A DNA stretch of 13,679 nucleotides from Gyrodactylus bullatarudis (lineage: Eukaryota; Platyhelminthes; Monogenea; Gyrodactylidea; Gyrodactylidae), in NCBI GenBank assembly GCA_012064415.1, contig SSNU01002977.1, positions 1 to 13,679 of the forward strand, written 5' to 3'. The translations under genes and the position numbers were made by a program. Every line of letters begins with the position of its first letter. Within the stretch, counting starts at the first letter, position 1. The notes below the pieces were generated by a model. It was not told the DNA's origin, did not search any database, and saw only the letters and a program-made list of their open reading frames with translations. Shown here piece by piece: positions 8,501 to 13,679 of this stretch.

Positions 8501-11500
8501 CACTAATTTTTTTCATATTCATAAAACTAAAACTAATTCTTTTTAAACAAAAATTGTTTTTCAATTATCTTTTGTTTAAATCCATATTTTCAACACTTAT
8601 AAAATATAACAAAATTAACGATTTCAATCATCATTTCTTGAATATTTGTATCTCGTCTTGAAAATACTATGAAACTTTACGATATGGAAATTCAAGACAT
8701 AAATAAAAAATTTCTATACTATCTAAAAATTTTTTACAAAAAATCCTATCAAATAATTGAATTTTTTATTGAAAAATAAGCTTTTTGGGGACGATGAAAG
8801 ATAGATAGATAAATTGGTATATTTTTTGTAAAAAAAATTGAGAAGATTCTTTACGGTTTCTTTAGGAAATTCAGAATCTAAGACATGTTATGCAAAAAGA
8901 ATTAGCCTTTTATCTCAACAAATAAGAAAGTTATGCCTTTTTGAAGTTTGGTTAATTCCGAATTTGATTGAAAAATCAAATGAGTTGTTGATTGAAAAGA
9001 TCAGAGAAAAATCATTATCGATTTTATTATGAGAAAACACAGTTAGACCCTTTCCTGCTAATTACTCGGTACTTTTCATGACTTAATTACTCTTTCTATA
9101 CTACAATGTTGAGACCCTGAGTGAAATACATGGATGTGTGTGAGGGTATGAATTTACGATATATACCATCGAATAGACCATAGCATTCCACTATTCTTTC
9201 AACTCTACGTCTGATTTTTGATTTCACTATTCCTTAAACTCTCTTGATTGACTGTACTCAGAAGTTAAGCTGGTGTTTGAAAATAAATTTTACATTTCTG
9301 ATATCTTCGGGCGAAGAATGCCGAGCGATCTTTTATCAACAAGTCAGGGCGAAAAAATTTTTTTTTCTCCTTGATCTGATCCGATTTTTTGGGTCGAGTC
9401 AAATTTCTTCAAAAATTCTGATTTTTTAGATTAGAAATCTCCAACTCGTCAAATAAACTTTTTGTGAAAAAATTGTCATAAAAACATTTTCAACCCTGTT
9501 TTTGGTCCATACTCTAAGATCTAATCTTGATCGAAAAAAAATTTTTTTCTCTTCCTAAATTGCTCTTCATCTTACGCTTTTTTCCAAGATATAATTTTAT
9601 TGGTTCGCAATAAAAATTAGCGTGAGCCTCATATATAACGTGAAGACTATTTCCAAACGACATTATAAACGCTGGGATTTTAATTTATCTTTTCTCACTT
9701 TACGGGACTTTTACCTTTATCATTAGAAAGAGCGCAAAATTCTGCGTTGAATGATACCTTTTCAATAAAAAATAGGTAGATTTGGTTATATTATTTCGTT
9801 TTTCTAGTTCTCTAGACTGTGAACTGAAAATGAATCCTAAAGTTTAATATTAGCAGATGAGAATTTTTGTGATCTTTCGAATGGTGTTGTTTTCATCAAT
9901 TTATCTTATTTCCTTTTATGCTTAATTAAGCTATTATAATTTTTACTTTTAATATAACAACCTCTCTGCAAAAGGTATAGTATGAATGATAATATTTTTA
10001 TATCTTACTTGAAAACTTGTAATACTTCTATTTCGCCTTTCTCAATCAGATATGCACCGAGAGAGAGAGCCACTGCGAATTGAAGATATTGTGTTGACTG
10101 CGTCAGACCATAGACGATACCTTCAATCAAGTTTTTCTTGATAACTGAGCTAAAGAAAGTTTAAATCTCAACACAATTACCCTGAGGCTGACTTTTCTCG
10201 AAATCTTTTTGTGAAAAGTTCTTCCAGACTGAAGCTGAAAACTGTTCTAGCATTCGATATGGATTCCTGTGCAACTTGAGAGCCTTTGAACTTTGATCCT
10301 GTATCTTGATTGGAGAACATTTTGATCTAACAAGGTGAATTAATGTAAATATTACCTGATAAAAGCCAACTAGTCCAAGAATAGGAAAGAATACTAAGTT
10401 AACTAGAGCCAGTTGCCAGCTATAATAGAATGAAATAACAATCACGCAAATGAATACAGTAATTCCACTGCAGAGATATCCTATTGATATTCCCGTCATT
10501 TCGGCGACATCAGAAACCTCTGATGCAAGCTTTGTTATAAGGACGCCAGGTTGATTTTGTGGAAAATCAAACCATCCAATTTCCTAAATTATTTAAAAAT
10601 ATATAAATTAAAATAATGCTGTTCTCGATGAATTTTTACAAAAATCTCATTTTTTCATTAAGGTCTCAAAATTTTCTGATGATTTTTGGAAAACATAGGA
10701 GACATTTTAAATTTCGAGTTGGCGAGATTATTCCATCTTTTTACTCTTTATGTCCCAAAAAATTTGAGACATGAAGGGTGAACTTTGAGTAAAAGTTTTT
10801 GTTGGTTTCAATGTATGAGAGGAGTACGTTATTTTTCTGGATTACAAATATATTAGTAAAACAAAAATGGTCCAAGATGTTTGAGAAAACACTTCATTAT
10901 TATCATGCGAAAGTCCATTTCCTATTTTTCAACCATTTTTACACCTTGAGAATTTAGAAATTGAGTGATTTCAAAAAATTGAATATTGTTGACATGAAGA
11001 TGAGAATTTACTATTTTTACAAAAAACTCAATATTTTTCTCCGGATTCACAGAAAAAAATAATTTTTTGAATTCTAAAACAGAATGAGCTAATAAGAATG
11101 GACATTCGAAAAAATTCCGAAAAAAATTCAATCTGAACCCAAAATTTTTATAAATTTCGATGATTCGAAGCAGTTAAGTGATGATATTTCGGATCATCAT
11201 TAGACAAAGAATCTTTGAAACATTTTTAACAAAGAAATAATCAAATTATGGTTATAATCAGTTTCCTTGTCTGATCGTCATTTTGTAAAAATCATAAATT
11301 ACCATCTTCATGTTAAGTAAAAAATTTTTTCTCAAAAGTATTTCAAAATTAAATGTAAAACTTTACCTGTTCAAGAAAATTTCGAAGCATTCTTTTTCTC
11401 ATTCTCTTGGTCATTCTTGATGAACTTATTCCAAAGAAGAGTCCCTCGAGGGAAATGAAAATTAACTTGAGCATTGCCAAGAGGAAAAGCATTCCAGAGA

Positions 11501-13334
11501 TGAGTCGAGCCTTGCTGTACATTTCTTCGACATTACCAATTAATCTGAATATCTACGAAAGATCAATAAGATATAATTTATGCTAAGATAATAATTAGGG
11601 CCTCAAAGGGTTACTAAAAAAATTATTTTATTTCTTAGATCTCAAAACTCAATTATGATTTTTAAATTTGGATATTAATTTTATATTCTGAATTTTACGA
11701 AATCAAACAATCTAAACAAATGCTTGTTTCTTTTTGGTAGATTAGGGCAAATTGTTGTATTTGTTATGCTGTATTAGCTTGAGTATCTACATTGATCAAT
11801 CAGAATCGATCCCCCCATATCAATATTCTATTTTTTTCAGCGAGGTGTTGGGTAACCTTAGTTTTGAGTTGAGTCACCGAAGTTATCATTGTAAAAAATA
11901 AGAAGATGATGCCAAGCGTTTCACAAATAAGGTCTTTATTTCGGGCATACTCAGCATTGTGATACATGCCATATAAGTACAGATTTTAACATTAAAATAC
12001 CTTCTTTTTTTCTACAACAATTTTTTTTGGAACGATAATGTTGCCTAACCTCATCAAGTATATTATTATTACTGGAGTCTACACTCATAAGGAAGATAGG
12101 AGAACGAACGAATAATAAGTGATAAACGTTTTATTTCACCAGGTCTCTTCAGACTTAATCCCGGGCTCTGATTATATACTATTACATTGCAAATTTTTCT
12201 GCTCTTCCATTGGATAAAAAGGAACTCAGGGAGGGGGAGGTGTTCATTTTTTGATGATCCTGTTTATAGGCTGCTTCATTTTTTGTCGCTTTAGAAATCC
12301 ATCCAATTTAAGATTAGTCAAGTCATAACAATCAGACAGTTCATATTTTAACTTAATAGCGTTGAAAGTGGATAATAAGTAATTAGATTCATATTTAGAA
12401 TTACTTAGGTTATAGTTATTCTCAGAAATAGAATAAGACTCATAAAATTGTTTAACTATAAATGTAAATCTACGAACCCAGAACGGGTTAACCCCTGAGA
12501 TCGAGATAAGCGCATTGTACGAGTCCAGATGGGAATATAGAGAATGTAGAAATCTATATTGCACCCGCTCAATTGTTAGAGATTGAGCGTTATTCAAATT
12601 AGGTAGAAGAGGGAACATGTAGCCGAAAAGAGGAAATACTAACGACTTGTAAGCTTTTAGTCTTACATCACTGGATTTAGAGAATTTTCTTATAGAATTA
12701 TAGTATTTATTCTAGAGATGTTAATGAGAGGATATAATTTTTTTAGATGACATACTGAAACCTAGATCCAAAGTTGAGGAGACAATTTTTCCAGGAAGTA
12801 GAAGCGATTCCATAAGGGTTGCAGGGAGACTAGATGGGAGCATAATTTTGCATTTATCTCTATTGATATAGAGCCCCATGGCCTCAAGAGAATCTTTTAT
12901 AATGTCAAAAGCATTTTTTATTCTAAAGACGAATTTTAGATCGTCAGCATATTTTAAGAGGACACCCTCAATATCCTCAGAGAGCTGAATATCAGCGAAA
13001 AAAAACTTTTATAAGTATTGAAACGCCAGGAAAAGGCTTTGAAAAATAACATTTCTTAGAGTGATGTAAGACTTACTGCAAATATTTCCGAGTACACAAT
13101 TGCAAGACAAGGTAATATGACTCCATTTAGTATGGCGATGAATACCCCTACAACAATATACCATTTTTCTGGTGAATTGAGCTTCAAAGCCTTTTTGAAC
13201 AATTTGAATTTTGAATCTTTCTGAAAGATAGAAATTTTGATTAACTTTGAGATTTCAATTTCAAAAACAGAAAAACTCACTATCTCATCTAGATTGTAAT
13301 CGAATTCAGGTGCATATATAAATGTTGAAGCATG
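5250..13334 (-). CDS. ABCB-type (P-glycoprotein/MDR) exporter, C-terminal half, nine exons
   Basis: Joined exons, in coding order: 13334-13281, 13220-13077, 11552-11367, 10583-10356, 10326-10181, 10149-10009, 7501-7270, 7228-6836 and 5594-5250. They give 622 residues and a stop. Family knowledge: ABCB full transporters use ATP to move lipophilic compounds or peptides out across the plasma membrane. Visible parts are a linker, six membrane segments (TM7-TM12, residues about 30-320) and NBD2. NBD2 shows A-loop Tyr367, Walker A at 393-401, Q-loop Gln462, LSGGQ at 521-525, Walker B LLILDE at 541-546, D-loop SALD and His579. The first half (TM1-6, NBD1) must lie upstream of the window, so no start is given. 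Oddities are Ala for the first Walker A glycine, about 21 extra residues after RFYDP, and introns as short as 29 nt. All joins restore frame and no internal stop remains, so it is probably functional. A half-transporter is possible but the linker argues against it. Confidence 0.93.
5856..5908 (+). repeat. Direct repeat, copy 1
   Basis: About 50 of 53 bases match 6663-6714, including a 32-base exact run (ttttaaaattgaa through agaatagaact). The copies lie about 807 bases apart in the same intron. Confidence 0.75.
6444..6612 (+). repeat. Degenerate repeat cluster, unit acatactaaatttgaaaac
   Basis: Five imperfect copies of an acatacta(a/g)(a/g)tttgaaaaca-like unit begin near 6444, 6496, 6517, 6547 and 6592. 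Spacing is irregular (21-52 bases), so this is an old or scattered tandem rather than a clean satellite. Confidence 0.5.
6663..6714 (+). repeat. Direct repeat, copy 2
   Basis: Partner of 5856-5908, with one base missing and two or three substitutions near the middle. The two copies bracket a 754-base segment, which may be an insertion or one unit of a local duplication. Confidence 0.75.
6836..7228 (-). CDS. ABCB exporter exon h: NBD2 Walker A to Q-loop, with insertion
   Basis: 131 codons, phase 0. It contains [12 protein letters not shown] (Walker A, with Ala at the first conserved Gly), LAQRFYDP, then about 25 residues up to VYVDG where the family usually has 4 or 5. It continues [20 protein letters not shown] with the Q-loop glutamine. 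The insertion, 413-437 of the visible protein, is polar and has no intron signal inside. The donor is GTAAGT. Confidence 0.93.
7229..7269 (-). other. Micro-intron, 41 nt
   Basis: GTAAGA at the 5' end and CTCTTTAAG at the 3' end. Removal joins NVLR to [15 protein letters not shown] in phase 0, giving continuous NBD2 sequence leading into Walker A. Reading through the intron shifts the frame. Confidence 0.88.
7270..7501 (-). CDS. ABCB exporter exon g: TM12 and start of NBD2
   Basis: 232 bases. It begins [20 protein letters not shown], the TM12 region with the GAxxxGxxxxFxP pattern. The helix to NBD2 follows ([16 protein letters not shown]) and then [16 protein letters not shown], the first strand with the A-loop tyrosine that stacks on ATP. 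The donor GTAAGA opens a 41-nt intron. Confidence 0.93.
7502..10008 (-). other. Long intron (2507 nt) with no recognised gene
   Basis: The donor is GTAAGA at 10003-10008 and the acceptor TTTATTTAG ends at 7502. I see no coding element. Open frames at 8838-9032 and 9244-9429 lack domains. It contains an imperfect hairpin at 8173-8222 and, near 9731-9755, a word (aaaattctgcgttgaatgat) resembling the reverse complement of 342-361. This suggests decayed dispersed repeat sequence. Confidence 0.7.
10009..10149 (-). CDS. ABCB exporter exon f: TM11
   Basis: 141 bases, phase 2 in and phase 2 out. It reads [20 protein letters not shown] followed by [15 protein letters not shown]. This is the family pattern of TM11 with GxxYGxxQ and a following GAYLI. 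The donor is GTAAGA at 10003-10008, opening the longest intron seen (2507 nt). Confidence 0.9.
10150..10180 (-). other. Micro-intron, 31 nt
   Basis: GTAATT at the 5' end and CTTTCTTTAG at the 3' end. It is phase 2: GG from the upstream exon joins C from the next to give Gly. Removal joins REKSASG to [14 protein letters not shown], which follows the family. The intron holds a pyrimidine tract and little else. Confidence 0.88.
10181..10326 (-). CDS. ABCB exporter exon e: cytoplasmic part between TM10 and TM11
   Basis: 146 bases between two micro-introns. In the frame set by splicing the 29-nt intron it reads [20 protein letters not shown] followed by [18 protein letters not shown], a close match to the conserved AxEAIxNIRTVxSL region. 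Without splicing, a different frame runs for about 50 codons with no family resemblance, which supports removal of the intron. It ends in phase 2. Confidence 0.9.
10327..10355 (-). other. Micro-intron, 29 nt
   Basis: GTAATA at the 5' end and CTTGTTAG at the 3' end. Removal joins LVGFYQ to [13 protein letters not shown] in phase 0 and restores the family frame. Its length is not a multiple of three, so retention would destroy everything downstream. Confidence 0.87.
10356..10583 (-). CDS. ABCB exporter exon d: TM9 and TM10
   Basis: Seventy-six codons, phase 0. It starts [20 protein letters not shown], matching the family pattern WFDxxxNxxGxLxxxLA, then SEVSDV. Two hydrophobic helices follow (around [20 protein letters not shown] and [19 protein letters not shown]). 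The donor GTAATA opens a 29-nt intron. Confidence 0.92.
10584..11366 (-). other. Intron, 783 nt, no recognised content
   Basis: The donor is GTAAAG at 11361-11366 and the acceptor AATTTAG ends at 10584. AT-rich. The minus-strand open frame at 10922-11131 has no recognisable domain and is taken as chance. Confidence 0.8.
11367..11552 (-). CDS. ABCB exporter exon c: TM8 and coupling region
   Basis: Sixty-two codons, phase 0. It holds TM8 (around [20 protein letters not shown]) and then [20 protein letters not shown], the basic stretch that corresponds to the FGxxGxxLTxRLRxxxF motif of the family. It ends NFLEQ, continued by EIGWFD in the next exon, as in other ABCB proteins. The acceptor is TTTCGTAG and the donor GTAAAG. 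Confidence 0.9.
11931..11954 (-). repeat. LINE-type 3' module, copy 1 (TGA..GAAATAAA)
   Basis: On the minus strand it reads CTGAGTATGCCCGAAATAAA and then GACC. It resembles the modules at 12127-12154 and 13638-13665. It includes AATAAA at 11935-11940. Confidence 0.5.
12127..12154 (-). repeat. LINE-type 3' module, copy 2, with AATAAA
   Basis: On the minus strand, GTCTGAAGAGACCTGGTGAA followed by ATAAAACG, about 100 bases past the reverse transcriptase stop. The flanks on both sides (cactcat, gaagata, gtgataaa) match those of the copy at 13638. AATAAA is at 12130-12135. Confidence 0.7.
12244..13007 (-). pseudogene. LINE reverse transcriptase, C-terminal part, two stops
   Basis: One frame runs the whole length. 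[13 protein letters not shown] holds the YADD catalytic motif of reverse transcriptases, and [13 protein letters not shown] follows the NxxKC pattern after it. Then come TAA (12721-12723) and TAG (12712-12714), next [20 protein letters not shown] and [16 protein letters not shown], the thumb region typical of Jockey/CR1-type LINEs (ERVQ motif). It ends with TGA at 12244-12246. The motif upstream of YADD (GVPQGS box) is not intact. The protein would copy the element's RNA at the insertion site, but this copy is inactive. Confidence 0.85.
13077..13220 (-). CDS. ABCB exporter exon b: start of TMD2, TM7
   Basis: Forty-eight codons, phase 0 at both ends. [20 protein letters not shown] followed by [20 protein letters not shown] is the classic opening of the second membrane domain of MDR proteins: a conserved Pro-Glu-x-Trp before TM7 and the Asn-Gly-x-x-x-Pro motif inside it. 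The acceptor is CTTTCAG and the donor is a perfect GTAAGT. Confidence 0.92.
13281..13334 (-). CDS. ABCB exporter exon a: linker before TMD2 (tentative)
   Basis: Eighteen codons reading [18 protein letters not shown], acidic and polar like the NBD1-TMD2 linker of full ABCB transporters. The donor is a good GTGAGT (13275-13280). The acceptor ATAAAAG is weak, and a stop lies in frame just upstream, so the 5' edge is uncertain. It joins in phase 0, over a 60-nt intron, to the next exon. Confidence 0.5.
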
Positions 13335-13679
13335 CTTTTATAAAAAAAGATAAAATTATAATTAATTGGCTGATATAATATGTTTACAATAATAATCAGT
13401 ATTTGGTAGGAGGGATAAATTTAAAAAGGAAATCTACACTCGTAGTATCAAAAACCACCGTAGTATTACAGAAATAAAATTTAAAAAGTGTAAATCTCCC
13501 AGATTTATAATTAACATAAATTAAATTCAATTATGCTGGAGTAGGTAATGCTGAGCTTCTTCGAAAACATTTGAATTTGTTGGTGAGTCGGAACTCATTT
13601 TGAGGATTTGAAGATAAGACGAGTAATTAGTGATAAAGCTTTTATTTCGCCGGATCTCATCAGACTCTTACACCGGCTT
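13335..13679 (-). other. Start of an upstream intron, ending in a second LINE 3' region
   Basis: If exon a is right, this is intron sequence upstream of it. 13335-13580 is AT-rich with nothing recognised. 13582-13679 matches the 3' region of the LINE at 12074-12165 on the minus strand. No further ABC exon is visible before the edge. Confidence 0.55.
13638..13665 (-). repeat. LINE-type 3' module, copy 3, with AATAAA
   Basis: On the minus strand, GTCTGATGAGATCCGGCGAA followed by ATAAAAGC. Similarity to 12074-12165 extends over about 100 bases (13582-13679), so the window's right edge probably cuts into a second copy of the same LINE family, same orientation, in the next intron. Confidence 0.65.

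Larger units (their letters stand above)
11920..13060 (-). mobile_element. 5'-truncated non-LTR retrotransposon (Jockey/CR1-like)
   Basis: A minus-strand reverse transcriptase fragment (12244 to about 13007) is followed by a 3' region with GAAATAAA modules. The 5' part of the element (endonuclease, early reverse transcriptase) is missing, which is usual for LINE copies. The right edge is near the host donor site and is approximate. The left edge is also approximate, because I see no poly(A) tail or target duplication. It lies in the same orientation as the transporter, inside an intron. Confidence 0.75.
11553..13076 (-). other. Intron, 1524 nt, mostly filled by a LINE remnant
   Basis: The donor is GTAAGT at 13071-13076 and the acceptor TTTCGTAG ends at 11553. 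About 11.9-13.06 kb is retrotransposon sequence in the sense direction of the gene; the remainder (11553-11900) is AT-rich with nothing recognised. Confidence 0.85.

Noticed and set aside
8838..9429. Two plus-strand open frames in the long intron (8838-9032, 9244-9429)
   Set aside because: Neither shows a motif or family resemblance, and both lie antisense inside an intron of the transporter.
10161..10499. Unspliced reading through the 29-nt segment as true protein
   Set aside because: The tail after VGFYQ loses all resemblance to ABCB proteins, while splicing recovers [13 protein letters not shown] and TM11, so the read-through is an artefact.
10922..11131. Minus-strand open frame of 69 codons as a possible extra ABC exon
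   Set aside because: The exons on each side (c and d) already join seamlessly (NFLEQ to EIGWFD) and this frame has no ABC-like sequence.
13638..13665. Hammerhead ribozyme
   Set aside because: The CTGATGA and GAAA boxes are present, but stem II would have only one good pair and stems I and III are not evident; kept only as a resemblance.
1..13679. CRISPR array, tRNA or rRNA genes, bacterial-type operons
   Set aside because: No regular spacer-repeat pattern, no tRNA or rRNA sequence recognised by eye, and spliced genes indicate a eukaryotic nuclear genome.

Overview
The window is AT-rich nuclear DNA from an invertebrate animal, probably an arthropod or another small-genome invertebrate; the exact lineage cannot be fixed. 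The evidence is a split ABC transporter gene with GT-AG introns, a Mutator-like DNA transposon, a non-LTR retrotransposon fragment and a decayed member of a protein family that I know only from invertebrate genomes. No bacterial gene layout, tRNA or rRNA was seen.

Right two-thirds (5250-13334, minus strand): the 3' half of a full-size ABCB (P-glycoprotein/MDR-type) exporter. Nine exons can be joined in frame to give the last 622 residues: a short linker, six membrane segments (TM7-TM12) and a complete second nucleotide-binding domain with Walker A, Q-loop, LSGGQ signature, Walker B and H-loop. The first half (TM1-6 and NBD1) must lie beyond the right edge. Intron sizes are strongly bimodal: 29, 31, 41 and 60 nt against about 0.8 to 2.5 kb. 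The long introns hold repeats, including a 5'-truncated, stop-containing LINE reverse transcriptase in the sense orientation of the host gene.

Left third (1-5249): downstream of the transporter. A Mutator-like element (1244-2726) has long terminal inverted repeats, a perfect 9-bp target duplication and a transposase broken by two frameshifts. It sits inside an older foldback-like element (about 1019-3409) whose arms carry palindromic subrepeats. Next to it (3507-4203, plus strand) is a three-frame pseudogene of an uncharacterised invertebrate family recognised by its CYFCLT and RLFIDSSK blocks. The rest (1-1018, 4204-5249) has no supportable gene.

The only gene here that looks functional is the ABC transporter; everything else is mobile-element material or remnants. 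No new multi-gene system was found. The most noteworthy points are the ultra-short introns, the altered Walker A with an insertion in NBD2, the nested transposons with a clean 9-bp duplication, and a recurring 3'-end module (TGA...GAAATAAA) present three times in the host gene's sense orientation.
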